From Halobacillus sp. A1 (GTDB lineage: Bacteria > Bacillota > Bacilli > Bacillales > Halobacillaceae): a DNA stretch of 44,427 nucleotides. The notes beneath the pieces are model-generated. The model had not been told where the DNA came from, searched no databases, and saw nothing but the letters and a program-made list of their open reading frames with translations. Location of the stretch: the NCBI RefSeq assembly GCF_024189295.1, contig NZ_JAIZEN010000022.1, positions 1-44,427 of the forward strand, given 5' to 3'. Below are positions 16,634 through 25,857 of this stretch, piece by piece; positions within the stretch are counted from its first letter, which is position 1, and every line of letters begins with the position of its first letter. A program made the position numbers and the translations under genes.

Positions 16634-17653
16634 TTAATTTGTGCGATATCGATCGTTGTCATTGCTGCGGGCTAACTGGCTCTTCAATAAAGCAGCCCGG
16701 CCTTCTATAAACGGCTGAGTAATGGTACGAATGGTGCTGGTTGACAGCAGATAAACAATTAAACCTGAAAATACGACATAGAATGCAAAATCCGCTACAT
16801 TATTGATTTGTACCCAGTCTTGCTGTCTGAACAACTGCACGATAAAACCATGCAGTAAATACACGTACAGGGTTTGTCCGCCTAAGGCAGTGAAGCTGTA
16901 ATGGGTGTTCGGAATCCAAGACATAATGCTTACCGTCATTAAAACACCAAGCAGATAGACTCCAAATCGGTAAAGTCCGCCTAATTCAGGCTCACCTAAC
17001 GTTTGATAGGATTTAGAACCAAGCAGCCAATCCGAATTGAATTCAGGAGCAAGCGCTATGACGATAGCCAGCGCGGTCATAAAGACCAAACTCGCAACTC
17101 GAACGCTAGGCATTCTCCACTTCTTGACCGTATCTTTCGTCAGCCAATACCCGATTAAGAAAAACGGGAAAAATACAAAGGTACGAGACAAACTGAACGT
17201 TTGATCGATACTGTCCGCATACCCGACAACAATTCCAATCCCGACTGCCAGAGCTATTCCTATCATAGGAGGCATTTTGCGGAAGACAATCAAAAGAATA
17301 TGCCAGCAGAATAAACTGAACAAGAACCATAGAGACCAGTGGGGATAGAACGGAGCATTCAACCATCCATCTTTACCAATGAATAGGAAATAGCCTGTAT
17401 ACACAAACTGGAAAACCAAGTAAGGAAGTATTAATTTTTTAGCTAAATTGATGATATAATCTTTGTTTCCTGCACCTTTAGCGAAAAAGCCGGCAAGAAA
17501 AATAAATGCAGGCATGTGAAACGTATAAATCCACGTATAAACGGTGTACATTTCACGTGACTCATGTGTAGCCGGCTGAACCATGTGGCCGAATACAACG
17601 AGAAATATTAAAAATATCTTTGCGTTATCAAAAAGCGCGTCCCGTTTCTTCAT
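16634..17653 (-). CDS. Acyltransferase family 3 membrane protein
   Basis: A 339-residue integral membrane acyltransferase (acyltransferase-3 / OafA-like). Such enzymes move acetyl or other acyl groups onto sugars, lipids or wall polymers on the outer face of the membrane. It begins with the typical RDALFDNAKIFLIFLVVFGH, including the conserved His, and continues with TFHMPAFIFLAGFFAKG. About ten membrane helices follow, with LGGQTLYVYLLHG near the end. The target is unknown. GAGGTGAAACGAT precedes the ATG. It may be cotranscribed with the PfpI gene. Confidence 0.86.
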   Translation of the reverse strand: MKKRDALFDNAKIFLIFLVVFGHMVQPATHESREMYTVYTWIYTFHMPAFIFLAGFFAKGAGNKDYIINLAKKLILPYLVFQFVYTGYFLFIGKDGWLNAPFYPHWSLWFLFSLFCWHILLIVFRKMPPMIGIALAVGIGIVVGYADSIDQTFSLSRTFVFFPFFLIGYWLTKDTVKKWRMPSVRVASLVFMTALAIVIALAPEFNSDWLLGSKSYQTLGEPELGGLYRFGVYLLGVLMTVSIMSWIPNTHYSFTALGGQTLYVYLLHGFIVQLFRQQDWVQINNVADFAFYVVFSGLIVYLLSTSTIRTITQPFIEGRAALLKSQLARSNDNDRYRTN

Positions 17654-17844
17654 ATCGTTTCACCTCTAGATTTACTATAATACATTTATACACTCTTTTT
17701 TTAGAATTAAAACCTATCTATACTTTTTTAACATACTTGGAGCGTGAATGAATTAATTTTCACAGGCTTTTAACCAAACTGTAATTATTTTGATAAAACT
17801 GTAACAATTGATAGAGGCGAGTATGGCCTGCTTTCACAAAAAAG

Positions 17845-18010
17845 CTATGTTAAAGGTGGTTGTTGATATTGATACGTGAGTTATTCGACAATATGGGAGG
17901 ATAGTGGAAGACTTGATTCCGAGATAAACTGGGTTCGTTGCCAGGTTGACAGTCAGGGGTGGTTGGGAAGCTACTCGCTTTCCAACCCCCCCGTTCTATG
18001 AAATAGAGAA
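17845..18010 (+). repeat. Dispersed structured repeat, internally deleted copy
   Basis: The left end CTATGTTAAAG, then TGTTGATATT and GGAAGACTTGATTCCGAGAT, matches the arm at 38110-38215 (opposite strand). The core is reduced to a short hairpin TTGGGAAGC-TACTC-GCTTTCCAA (17972-17994). It forms the left half of a 500-bp unit whose right end is at 18344. The preceding 17654-17844 shows no gene. Confidence 0.7.
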
Positions 18011-18055
18011 ACCTCCCCCATAAGGAAAGATTTCCGTCATTATTGTCCTATAGGT

Positions 18056-18344
18056 GGAAAACGCTCTATAGAAATTCTTTCGAAGACATGCTTACATTGA
18101 GAATGTTGCTTTCCTTGAAGCGGTTTCGAGATACTTATATGGAAAGGGGCGGAAGGAAAAGGTGAGACTCCTGTGGGATTAGCGGGACAGGTGAGACCCC
18201 ACTGAGCGAAGCTCGAGGAGGCTCAGCCCCCGCCCCACGGAAAGCGAACCGTTTCCTGTAGCCCCTAAACTCTCACTATGTCTCGAAACTGAGTCTTCCA
18301 CTAAAGGGATCTTAAGTGAATATCAACACGGAACTTTAACATAG
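18056..18344 (+). repeat. Dispersed structured repeat, full-core copy
   Basis: It contains GGTGAGACTCCTGTGGGAT, an AGCGAAGCT apical hairpin, CCCCACGGAAAGCG, then GTCTCGAAACTGAGTCTTCC and the right end CTTTAACATAG (18334-18344). It is the inverted counterpart of the copy at 37250-37520, with which it shares long arms (TTGAAGCGGTTTCGAGATAC). Confidence 0.85.
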
Positions 18345-18373
18345 AAAAAACGAGCTCAATAAGCCCGTTTTTT
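18343..18373 (-). terminator. Terminator of the M29 aminopeptidase gene
   Basis: On the minus strand AAAAAACGGGCTT pairs with AGCTCGTTTTTT with one mismatch and a short loop. The repeat unit ends exactly at its A/T tract. Confidence 0.8.
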
Positions 18374-18382
18374 CAACATGTC

Positions 18383-19624
18383 TTATTCAAAATCAATCGC
18401 CCATGAGCCGTTACGGAAAACAGGTTCGAATTGTCCCTCATGACTCTCTCCATCAATATCAAGCTCAGAAGACCCCATCATGAAATCCTCATGTACGAGG
18501 CTGTCATTGACTCCCTGCTGGTTCATCTGTTCCTTCGTCATGGAGGAGCCTCCTTTGACATTCGTCGGATATGCTTTACCTAAGGCCAGGTGACAAGAAG
18601 CATTTTCATCGTACAGCGTGTTGAAGAATATGTGACCGGATTGAGAGATAGGTGATTCATCCGGCACAAGTGCCACTTCTCCTAACCGCTTCGCTCCATC
18701 ATCAGACTCTAACAAATGCTTCAACGTCTCTTTTCCTGACTCAGCCGTATAATCGACTACTATTCCATTCTCGAACGTCAAAGTGAAGTTTTCGATCAAA
18801 TTTCCGCCGTAGCTAAGCGGTTTCGTACTGCTTACCGTTCCCTGAACTCCGTTTTTATGAGGCATTGTGAACACTTCTTCGGTCGGCATGTTCGGATTGA
18901 ACTCTACGCCTTTTTCTGACTCCGTTGAGCCGCCATGCCAGATGTGGTCCTTAACGAGGTCAATCGTCAAATCTGTGCCCGGACCTTTATAATGAAGTTT
19001 TTTGTATTGCTTTGAATTCAAGTATTCGCGCGCTTTTCTCAGCGTCTCATTATGCTCTTCCCACGCTTTGAGCGGATCGGGTTGATCGACACGAGTAATA
19101 GAAAAAATCTGTTCCCATAATTTCTTTTGAGCATTGGCTGTGGTGTCGTCAGGAAACACTTTTTCAGACCAGGAAGCCTGTGGGTAAGCGATGATCGACC
19201 ACGTCACTTTATCATTCATAATATAATCCCGATACGTCGTCAATGCTTCTCCACTCGCTTTATTGGCTTTAGCAATACGTTCAGAGTCTATCCCCTTCAG
19301 CAAGTCAGGATTAGGGCCGTAAACGGTCAATAAGGAATACCCATCCTTCACCATTCCTTCCAACGCATCCACTTTCCATTTCGGAAAATTCTCAAGGATG
19401 CTCATAGGAGCGTTTTTCATTTTCATGTAGCTTACCATTTCGTCGCTCCACTCGATATGGACATTCTTCGCACCTTTTCCATAAGCTTTAGCTGTAATGA
19501 TGCGAACAAGGTCAGCCGCCTCAATCGGAGCATTGATGATCAACCCTTGTCCTGACTGAATATTTACGCCTTTCTTCAGTGCCAATTCTGCATACTTTTC
19601 TAATTGTTTGCGATGTGTCGTCAA
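18383..19624 (-). CDS. ampS: M29-family aminopeptidase (AmpS/PepS)
   Basis: A 413-residue metallo-aminopeptidase of family M29, similar in length to B. subtilis AmpS. It removes N-terminal residues from peptides in the cytoplasm. Family segments include the N-terminal LEKYAELALKKGVNIQSGQGL, then GPGTDLTIDL, HNGVQG-like PHKNGVQGTV, and the C-terminal SHLALGKAYP-type stretch (CHLALGKAYP) followed by HEDFMMGS with metal-ligand candidates. The TTG at 19624 is chosen because GGAGGTAATTACA lies before it; the GTG at 19639 overlaps that site. It follows the photolyase gene by 24 bp, so cotranscription is likely. Confidence 0.9.
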   Translation of the reverse strand: MTTHRKQLEKYAELALKKGVNIQSGQGLIINAPIEAADLVRIITAKAYGKGAKNVHIEWSDEMVSYMKMKNAPMSILENFPKWKVDALEGMVKDGYSLLTVYGPNPDLLKGIDSERIAKANKASGEALTTYRDYIMNDKVTWSIIAYPQASWSEKVFPDDTTANAQKKLWEQIFSITRVDQPDPLKAWEEHNETLRKAREYLNSKQYKKLHYKGPGTDLTIDLVKDHIWHGGSTESEKGVEFNPNMPTEEVFTMPHKNGVQGTVSSTKPLSYGGNLIENFTLTFENGIVVDYTAESGKETLKHLLESDDGAKRLGEVALVPDESPISQSGHIFFNTLYDENASCHLALGKAYPTNVKGGSSMTKEQMNQQGVNDSLVHEDFMMGSSELDIDGESHEGQFEPVFRNGSWAIDFE

Positions 19625-19648
19625 TGTAATTACCTCCACGTCATAATA

Positions 19649-21085
19649 TCAATTATAGTCTTTCACTCGTTTAAAGCGGTCAATCGCCTTATTTCTCATT
19701 GTTTTATGATCCACAATCGGTTCAGGATAGTCTTTCCCGATTTGACAACCTGCCTTTTGTTGAATATCTTCCGGCATGGTACCAGGTGCATGGATGTACT
19801 TCTTTTCTACATTCTCCAATTCGGGCACCCATTCTTTAATGAACCGGCCGTGAGGATCAAACCGCTCAGATTGCCGGGTAGGATTGAACACCCTAAAATA
19901 CGGGACGGGATCAGTGCCGGTCGAAGCCGCCCACTGCCAGCCCCCTATATTTGAAGCGGCATCGTAGTCTACCAAACGTTCCTGAAAATATTTTTCGCCG
20001 AGTCGCCAGTCCATCAGTAGATCCTTTGTCAAAAATGAAGCCACCGCCATGCGCAACCGGTTATGCATCCATCCTGTTTCATTCAGCTGGCGCATCGCAG
20101 CGTCTATGAGGGGAAAGCCGGTTTCACCTTTTTTCCAGCGTTCTAAGTATTCTTCATCCACATTCCAATCGATTCCCTGATACTTCTCAACCATCTCAAG
20201 ATCGTGAGCTTCTGGATAAAAATGATAAATCATATTATAGAAGTCGCGCCAGGCAATTTCTTGAACGTAGGTGTCTATTCCCTTTTGCCCTTTGCGGCCG
20301 TCTGTTTCTTCTCTGATTTTGTGGTAAATCGTCCTTGGAGAAATCGCCCCTGTCTTCAAAAAGCGGGACATCAAGCTTGTCCCATCCACAGCTGGGATGT
20401 CACGCTGCTCCTCGTAATCATAAATAGCCCCGTCTAAAAAGAGATCAAGCCTCTCTAATGCAGCATTTTCACCTATATCATTTCCTTTATATTCAAATTG
20501 TTTCTGCAGCGAGGCCCATTTATTCCCGCCTTCTTTATAATGTTCCCGTTCATCCACTCCATACTGTTTAACTTTTTCCAAGTCCACAGTTTGAACTTCG
20601 GGCTTATCAAGCTGCTGCCATTGTTTAAAATAAGGAGAGAATACTTTATAGAATCCGCCATCCTTCTTAGTAACTTCTCTCGCAGAATGAATGTGGTGAT
20701 CGATCGAAGAATATACCGGAATCCTTTGTTCGTGAAACCATTCAATCATATGATCATCTCTTTGCTTACCAAAACCCACCTCATCATAATTGAAGTATAC
20801 ACCGCTGATTTCACCAGCGTTGTGAATGAGCTGGCCGAATGCTTCTTCCTCTTCTCCATACAAAAAGTGAATCGGCGCCTTGTAAGTCTCACACTCTTTC
20901 GCGAGCGCTTCAACCGTCTGGAAAAAGTAATCATGTCGCACCGTAAATTCCTCGATCAATTTAGGATGGATGTGAAAAATGAAGAGAATCTCGTCCCCTT
21001 CCCCACTATCCTGCACAGCACGTGATAATGCCGTTTGGTCATTAAGTCTTAAGTCTCTGCGAAACCATACGATCCGCTTCCCCAT
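19649..21085 (-). CDS. phr: Deoxyribodipyrimidine photolyase
   Basis: A 478-residue class-I CPD photolyase that uses light and FADH to split pyrimidine dimers. The N-terminal alpha/beta domain starts IVWFRRDLRLNDQTAL. The C-terminal FAD-binding domain shows GFPLIDAAMRQL, TGWMHNRLRM, then DYDAASNIGGWQWAASTG with the electron-transfer tryptophans, and YFRVFNPTRQSERFDP. The antenna pocket type cannot be fixed by eye; the overall layout is E. coli-like (MTHF). GAGGG precedes the ATG at 21085. No LexA box was seen upstream. Confidence 0.95.
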   Translation of the reverse strand: MGKRIVWFRRDLRLNDQTALSRAVQDSGEGDEILFIFHIHPKLIEEFTVRHDYFFQTVEALAKECETYKAPIHFLYGEEEEAFGQLIHNAGEISGVYFNYDEVGFGKQRDDHMIEWFHEQRIPVYSSIDHHIHSAREVTKKDGGFYKVFSPYFKQWQQLDKPEVQTVDLEKVKQYGVDEREHYKEGGNKWASLQKQFEYKGNDIGENAALERLDLFLDGAIYDYEEQRDIPAVDGTSLMSRFLKTGAISPRTIYHKIREETDGRKGQKGIDTYVQEIAWRDFYNMIYHFYPEAHDLEMVEKYQGIDWNVDEEYLERWKKGETGFPLIDAAMRQLNETGWMHNRLRMAVASFLTKDLLMDWRLGEKYFQERLVDYDAASNIGGWQWAASTGTDPVPYFRVFNPTRQSERFDPHGRFIKEWVPELENVEKKYIHAPGTMPEDIQQKAGCQIGKDYPEPIVDHKTMRNKAIDRFKRVKDYN

Positions 21086-21166
21086 ACAAAACCCTCATTT
21101 CAAAAATCTCACTGCTCTAGATGTACCCTGTTATATACAAAATTAATCGAATCCGAGCCCCTTATT

Positions 21167-21202
21167 GAAAAGTCCCCTGAACCGCAGTTCAAGGGACTTC
21201 AT
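21167..21202 (-). terminator. Terminator of the riboflavin operon
   Basis: AAGTCCCTTGAAC pairs with GTTCAGGGGACTT (one G-T pair, 4-nt loop) directly 3' of ribH, followed by four T. Confidence 0.8.
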
Positions 21203-21205
21203 TCA

Positions 21206-21676
21206 TTATACTTCGAATTGACGATTCAAATTAGCCATCTCTATTGCAGCTGTTGCCGCTTCCCAGCCTTTATTCCCTGCTTTCGTTCCAGCACGCTCAA
21301 TAGCTTGTTCAATAGTATCTGTCGTGATGACACCAAAAATGACAGGCACTCCGCTTTGAATGGAGGCTTGAGACACCCCTTTAGCCGCTTCTCCACACAC
21401 GTAATCAAAGTGTGGAGTGGAGCCGCGAATGACTGCGCCAAGCGTAATCACAGCATCATACTTTCCTGAATTAGCCATTTTACCTGCTACCATCGGGATT
21501 TCATAAGCCCCCGGTACATACGCTGCTTCTACATCATCTAAATTTACTCCATGACGTTTAAGCGCATCTACCGCACCTTCATATAAACGTCCTGTAATGA
21601 AGTCATTGAAACGTCCAACTACAATTCCTACTTTCAAACCGCTGCCTACTAAATTTCCTTCTAATACTTTTACCAA
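21206..21676 (-). CDS. ribH: Lumazine synthase RibH
   Basis: A 156-residue 6,7-dimethyl-8-ribityllumazine synthase. It condenses 5-amino-6-ribitylaminouracil with 3,4-dihydroxy-2-butanone 4-phosphate, the penultimate step to riboflavin, usually as a large capsid. Family motifs: [40 protein letters not shown] with the catalytic His, and [14 protein letters not shown]. The start is TTG at 21676 behind AAAGGAGAGAGACA. It is the last gene of the rib operon, 173 bp after ribBA, and the gap holds a structured insert. Confidence 0.95.
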   Translation of the reverse strand: MVKVLEGNLVGSGLKVGIVVGRFNDFITGRLYEGAVDALKRHGVNLDDVEAAYVPGAYEIPMVAGKMANSGKYDAVITLGAVIRGSTPHFDYVCGEAAKGVSQASIQSGVPVIFGVITTDTIEQAIERAGTKAGNKGWEAATAAIEMANLNRQFEV

Positions 21677-21740
21677 TTGTCTCTCTCCTTTATTGTTGTT
21701 TTACTTGATTTTGGTGACTCGCTTCACTTCGTTGTTTTGC

Positions 21741-21845
21741 TTATGCGTCCGGTCCTGGGGGCCCAGGATGGGGGTCAGGTCGGCGTTGGCACAGGACGTG
21801 CCGGTTTTAGCCGATCTTCCTTTACCCCAGGCCGCTTCCGCTTTT
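21741..21845. repeat. Structured insert between ribBA and ribH
   Basis: Nested hairpins are visible: TCCTGG/CCAGGA (21753-21768), GGCAC-AGGAC-GTGCC (21788-21802) inside TCGGC/GCCGA (21780-21814), and GGGG/CCCC (21771-21828). CCTGGGG (21754-21760) could instead pair with CCCCAGG (21825-21831). The base composition is GC-richer than its surroundings. From memory only, similar intergenic sequences occur in other Bacillaceae. Confidence 0.55.
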
Positions 21846-21849
21846 CTAC

Positions 21850-23043
21850 CTAATAATGAAAGAGGTGGCCCATTTTGGATTGTTTGGTTTTCAGGTAGAG
21901 TTCGTTTTCTTTTCTGGATGGGGTTTCGATTGGAACTCTTTCTACAACTTCTAGGTCCCAGCCGCTTAGTCCTGAGATTTTCTTAGGGTTGTTGGTCAAC
22001 AGCTTGATCTTGGAAATTCCGAGATCTCGCAGTATTTGTGCTCCTACTCCGTAATCGCGGAGGTCGGGACCGAAGCCTAGTTTTTCGTTGGCTTCTACTG
22101 TATCTAACCCTTCCTCTTGCAGCTTATATGCAAACATTTTATTAACAAGACCGATACCTCGTCCTTCTTGTCTCATGTAAAGCAGCACTCCGCTGCCATT
22201 CTCAGAGATTTGCCTTAATGCGTTATGAAGCTGCGGACCGCAGTCACAACGGTACGATCCGAACACGTCTCCTGTTAAACATTCTGAGTGGACACGGACG
22301 AGTGTTGGTTCTCCAGGTTTGATGTCCCCTTTGATTAATGCGATGTGGTCTTTATGATCAATGTCATTTGAATAGGCGACAGCTCGGAAATCTCCGTATT
22401 CTGTAGGAAGCTGAATCTCCACTTCACGTTTTACGTGATCTTCATGGCGGTGACGGTATTGAATCAAATCCGCAATTGTAATCATCGGGATATCAAATTC
22501 ATCGGCCATTTTTCTTAAGTCAGGCACTCGTGCCATTGTGCCGTCATCTTTAATGATTTCACATATGACCCCCGCTGGTTTGGATCCTGCTAAAACGGCC
22601 AGGTCGACGGCTGCTTCGGTATGGCCGGCTCTGCGAAGGACACCTCCATCTTTAGCCACAAGCGGGAAGATGTGTCCAGGTTTTTGAAAGTCTTCCTGGC
22701 TCGACTCAGGATTCAACAACTCTCGAATTGTTAATGCCCGTTCATCCGCAGATATACCGGTAGTTGTGTTTTTATGATCGATACTTACGGTAAATGCCGT
22801 TTGATTGGGGTCGGTATTCGTTCCTACCATAGGAATGAGTTCCAGCTGTTCAGCGATTTCTCCTGTTACAGGGGCACAGACCAGACCACGGCCGTGAGTG
22901 ATCATGAAATTGATCATCTCCGTCGATGCATGCTCGGCCAGACCTATCAAATCCCCTTCATTCTCACGATCTTCGTCATCACATACAATAACCATTTTAC
23001 CTTGTTTTAAACGTTCTATAGCTATTTCAATTGAATCAAACAT
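21850..23043 (-). CDS. ribBA: Bifunctional RibBA (DHBP synthase / GTP cyclohydrolase II)
   Basis: A 397-residue fusion that supplies both riboflavin precursors. The N-terminal DHBP synthase domain (to about 200) has [11 protein letters not shown] and the acidic metal site. The C-terminal GTP cyclohydrolase II domain has the zinc cysteines in [20 protein letters not shown] and the RQEGRGIGL catalytic loop. The ATG at 23043 follows AAGGAGCAGCACT; a longer frame to 23079 overlaps ribE and lacks a site. It lies 16 bp downstream of ribE in the rib operon. Confidence 0.96.
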   Translation of the reverse strand: MFDSIEIAIERLKQGKMVIVCDDEDRENEGDLIGLAEHASTEMINFMITHGRGLVCAPVTGEIAEQLELIPMVGTNTDPNQTAFTVSIDHKNTTTGISADERALTIRELLNPESSQEDFQKPGHIFPLVAKDGGVLRRAGHTEAAVDLAVLAGSKPAGVICEIIKDDGTMARVPDLRKMADEFDIPMITIADLIQYRHRHEDHVKREVEIQLPTEYGDFRAVAYSNDIDHKDHIALIKGDIKPGEPTLVRVHSECLTGDVFGSYRCDCGPQLHNALRQISENGSGVLLYMRQEGRGIGLVNKMFAYKLQEEGLDTVEANEKLGFGPDLRDYGVGAQILRDLGISKIKLLTNNPKKISGLSGWDLEVVERVPIETPSRKENELYLKTKQSKMGHLFHY

Positions 23044-23059
23044 AGTGCTGCTCCTTCCG

Positions 23060-23707
23060 TTAAGCAAATCCGTTTTCACTTAAAAATTCTTTGGTCATCT
23101 GCGATTTTTCGTCCGGCTCATCTTTTCCTAAAAAATGCGCTACGTACTTGCCAATCATATCGCACTCGATATTCACTCGATCTCCCGTGCCTTTATTCCC
23201 TAGTACCGTATGTTCCATCGTGTGTGGAATGAGGGAGATGGTTACCTTGTTCTCCTTCACTCCAAAAACGGTCAAGCTCGTTCCATCTACTGCAATCGAT
23301 CCTTTATAAACGAAATATTTTATAAGTTCATCCGGTAATTCAATTTCATAATAAACCGCATTGGATTCAGGCGTTTTATTGACGATCTGACCGGTTCCAT
23401 CGATATGTCCGGAAACTAAATGACCGCCGAACCTGCCTCCTGCTGCCATGGCTCGCTCTAAATTGACAGGACTTCCTTGCTTCAGCTCGTTAAGGTTCGT
23501 AGCTCTAAAGGTTTCCGGCATCACATCAAATTCAACACTTCGATCGGTATAGCTTGTGACTGTCAGACAAACGCCGTTAATGGATATGCTGTCTCCTAAA
23601 TTCACATCGTCCAATATATCTTTCGCCTGAATACTGATTTCTAGTGCTTCTGTTTTTGTTTTAATCCCTTTGACAGACCCTATTTCTTCAACGATTCCTG
23701 TAAACAC
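23060..23707 (-). CDS. ribE: Riboflavin synthase alpha chain RibE
   Basis: A 215-residue riboflavin synthase that dismutates two lumazines into riboflavin and the RibH substrate. It consists of two lumazine-binding repeats, each starting with a conserved block: [12 protein letters not shown] at the N-terminus and [12 protein letters not shown] near residue 97. SINGVCLTV and VDGTSLTV are the paired substrate loops. The start is GTG at 23707 behind AGGAGGGG, only 2 bp after the ribD stop, implying translational coupling. Confidence 0.95.
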   Translation of the reverse strand: MFTGIVEEIGSVKGIKTKTEALEISIQAKDILDDVNLGDSISINGVCLTVTSYTDRSVEFDVMPETFRATNLNELKQGSPVNLERAMAAGGRFGGHLVSGHIDGTGQIVNKTPESNAVYYEIELPDELIKYFVYKGSIAVDGTSLTVFGVKENKVTISLIPHTMEHTVLGNKGTGDRVNIECDMIGKYVAHFLGKDEPDEKSQMTKEFLSENGFA

Positions 23708-23709
23708 AT

Positions 23710-24804
23710 TTACCCCTCCTTTTTGACTGCTATGATTTTCAAGTCGTCACCGATTTTTTCGCTCGATACAAACTCAAACCGGTCTATATTTTTCAAACTG
23801 CTGATTCCCTCTCCAGCGACGGATGTGAGAGATTTCTCACCACCAATTACTTTCGGTGCCATATAAGTGATTACTTCATTTACGTGTCCTGATCTTACAA
23901 AAGCATCAGCTACTGTGGCGCCCCCTTCAATTAACAGGGACGTGATTTTTTGTTCCCCTAAAAAGTCTACGACCTCTTCTATATCGACTTTGTCTGATTG
24001 AAACTGGATGATATCTACATGAGAGAAATTTCTAAAAGGTGTGAGTTGCTCTTCTGTCACGCCAGCCCCTGTAAAAATCCAGGTCGGAGCTGATGGATCT
24101 TGAATGAGCTGAGCGGCAGGCGGGGTGCGCAAGTTCGTATCTAACACGATACGTACAGGGTTATCTCCTCCGCCTTCCAGTCTGGTCGTCAATTTCGGAT
24201 TATCCATCATCACCGTATTCACGCCAACGAGAATGGCAGCTGATTGGTGACGGTAGCGGTGCCCATCCAAACGTGCTTCTACTCCTGTAATCCACTGACT
24301 TTCACCAGTCGACGTAGCAATTTTTCCATCCATACTGATGGCTGACTTCAAGCGTACATAAGGCCGTTTCGTCTGGATGAAGTGAAAAAAAGCACGGTTC
24401 AGCTGATCCGCTTTTTCTTTGAGAACAGCGGTTTTCACTTCAATGCCCGCTTCTTCCATCATTTGAATGCCGCGTCCGCTCACTTTCGGGTTAGGATCAT
24501 GAGAAGCAATAATGGCTCGCTTTATGCCAGCGTCAATGACAGCTTGGGCGCAGGGAGGCGTCTGTCCGTAATGACTGCAAGGCTCAAGTGTCACATAAAT
24601 CTCAGCACCTTCCGCCTTCTCTCCTGCCATCTTTAACGCGTGGACTTCTGCATGCGGCTCTCCTGCTTTGACATGGACGCCGAGACCTACTACCTGATTG
24701 TCGCGCACGACCACGGCAGCCACCGACGGGTTCGGGGATGTCTGCCCCACCGTTCCCTCCGCCATGGCAATCGCCATCTGCATATATTTTTCATCGCGGT
24801 CCAT
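23710..24804 (-). CDS. ribD: Bifunctional RibD (deaminase/reductase)
   Basis: A 364-residue enzyme catalysing the deamination and the side-chain reduction of the pyrimidine intermediate of riboflavin synthesis. The N-terminal cytidine-deaminase-like domain carries the zinc site HAEVHAL and PCSHYGQTPPCAQA. The C-terminal reductase domain shows LKSAISMDGKIAT and VGVNTVMMDNPKLTTR, with LLIEGGATVADAF near the end. GAGGAGGG precedes the ATG. It is the first gene of the operon, behind the FMN riboswitch. Confidence 0.96.
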   Translation of the reverse strand: MDRDEKYMQMAIAMAEGTVGQTSPNPSVAAVVVRDNQVVGLGVHVKAGEPHAEVHALKMAGEKAEGAEIYVTLEPCSHYGQTPPCAQAVIDAGIKRAIIASHDPNPKVSGRGIQMMEEAGIEVKTAVLKEKADQLNRAFFHFIQTKRPYVRLKSAISMDGKIATSTGESQWITGVEARLDGHRYRHQSAAILVGVNTVMMDNPKLTTRLEGGGDNPVRIVLDTNLRTPPAAQLIQDPSAPTWIFTGAGVTEEQLTPFRNFSHVDIIQFQSDKVDIEEVVDFLGEQKITSLLIEGGATVADAFVRSGHVNEVITYMAPKVIGGEKSLTSVAGEGISSLKNIDRFEFVSSEKIGDDLKIIAVKKEG

Positions 24805-24825
24805 TTTATCCCTCCTCTTACCTAT

Positions 24826-24866
24826 ACAAAAAACCCTGAAGAAGATAGACTTCCCCAGGGTTGGTT
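24826..24866 (-). terminator. Leader terminator of the rib operon
   Basis: On the minus strand AACCCTGGGGAAG pairs imperfectly with CTTCTTCAGGGTT around a short loop, followed by six T. It stands between the FMN riboswitch and ribD, so it is the expression platform that stops transcription when FMN is bound. Confidence 0.85.
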
Positions 24867-24946
24867 TTACATATAAATCAGCATAAAGGTACGCCTAATA
24901 AAGGATACAGATTCAGAATTTCCCTGTACCTCAAGACGCGCTTCAC

Positions 24947-25089
24947 TCCTTCTCCCATCCAGACTTTAACTGTCGGCTTTGGAATATACACCAAATCAGG
25001 GGGAAACGCATAGCTGCTGCTTCCCCGTCGCGGGCTCGGAACACAAGGTTCATTACCGCCGGCTGGGATTTTCACCCGACCCCGAAGGA
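24947..25089 (-). promoter_or_regulatory. FMN riboswitch (RFN element)
   Basis: The minus strand shows the RFN signature: CCTTCGGGGTCGGGTGAAAA, CCCAGCCGGCGGTAATG, GAGCCCGCGAC, GCCGACAGTTAAAGTCTGGATGGGAGAAGGAG. The closing stem is TCCTTC (25084-25089) with GAAGGA (24947-24952). It senses FMN and controls ribD-ribE-ribBA-ribH. Confidence 0.96.
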
Positions 25090-25114
25090 CTTAATATTCT
25101 ATTGTATTACTCTT

Positions 25115-25143
25115 AATATATATGAAATGTGAGGAAGTCGCAA
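25115..25143 (-). promoter_or_regulatory. Promoter of the rib operon
   Basis: On the minus strand TTGCGA (25143-25138) and TATATT (25120-25115) are 17 bp apart, about 26 bp upstream of the riboswitch. This fits a sigma-A promoter. Confidence 0.6.
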
Positions 25144-25267
25144 TCCTTTAGGTTTGCATACATATAGTTCCGCTGAAATTTGAAGTTTGTGCCGAAGCCG
25201 ATCCTAAAGTCATCTCTCCAAATTCATGTATTTGATTAGTCGCAATTATATATTGTATTAAAAATCA

Positions 25268-25519
25268 TTAAGTATTCTCACGTTCATTTAAAGTCTGATT
25301 TTTTCTATCATTATTGATAGCTTTATCAAGCTTATCAACATAGAATAACCACATGATGTTCATAATAAAAGAGTAAATAGCAATAATGGCTAAAGTGTCA
25401 GGTATAGAGGCTGCAACGGAGTTCCCCCTGAAAAATTGTATGGCTGTGTATCCAAAAAAATAGAACAATGGAGTTCCCAAATGAAAAGTGGCGTATATTA
25501 ATTTCTTAGGATCCTTCAT
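25268..25519 (-). CDS. Small two-helix membrane protein
   Basis: An 83-residue protein with two or three hydrophobic segments (about 10-28 and 38-62) and a charged, Asn-rich C-terminus (DKLDKAINNDRKNQTLNERENT). GGAGGAAAAAATAA precedes the ATG. It stands alone between the rib leader and the yjcZ-type gene. I do not recognise its family. Confidence 0.75.
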   Translation of the reverse strand: MKDPKKLIYATFHLGTPLFYFFGYTAIQFFRGNSVAASIPDTLAIIAIYSFIMNIMWLFYVDKLDKAINNDRKNQTLNERENT

Positions 25520-25792
25520 TTATTTTTTCCTCCTCGTTCATTCTCGCTATGATATAGACTCTATGCTATTCACTTACTGTAACGTTATTGTTTCAAAATG
25601 GTTTCATCTAATAAAATAATTCCCCTTGAATTTTAAGTGTTCGTGACACTCTCTTCAAAACCTTTATATGATGTTATATAATTACGATCCACTTTCCTGC
25701 CTTTAAACAGAAGCTAGTTCAATCACCCTGCGATTGGTTCACACCAGGTTAAAAAACATTAAAAAACGTCCAATCAACATATGTAAACACGC
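25520..25792. other. AT-rich gene-free region
   Basis: I see no reading frame with a ribosome site and no strong hairpin here. It probably carries the divergent promoters of the small membrane protein and of the sporulation peptide. Confidence 0.4.
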
Positions 25793-25831
25793 CATAGTAT
25801 AGTACTAAAGAAACGAGGATTCAGTTTCTTT
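25793..25831 (+). promoter_or_regulatory. Candidate sporulation promoter and leader hairpin of yjcZ-like gene
   Basis: CATAGTATA (25793-25801) fits the sigma-K -10 pattern CATANNNTA; a convincing -35 AC at the usual spacing is not seen. An 8-bp stem AAAGAAAC/GTTTCTTT (25807-25814 with 25824-25831) follows in the leader. Confidence 0.35.
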
Positions 25832-25857
25832 AATTATACTAAAAGGAGTGGTTATGA

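Noticed and set aside
17654-18382. Hidden insertion sequence with transposase
   Set aside because: No frame of meaningful length is present; the stretch is made of repeat arms and cores only.
24878-25075. 65-codon minus-strand frame upstream of ribD
   Set aside because: It covers the FMN riboswitch and has no ribosome site.
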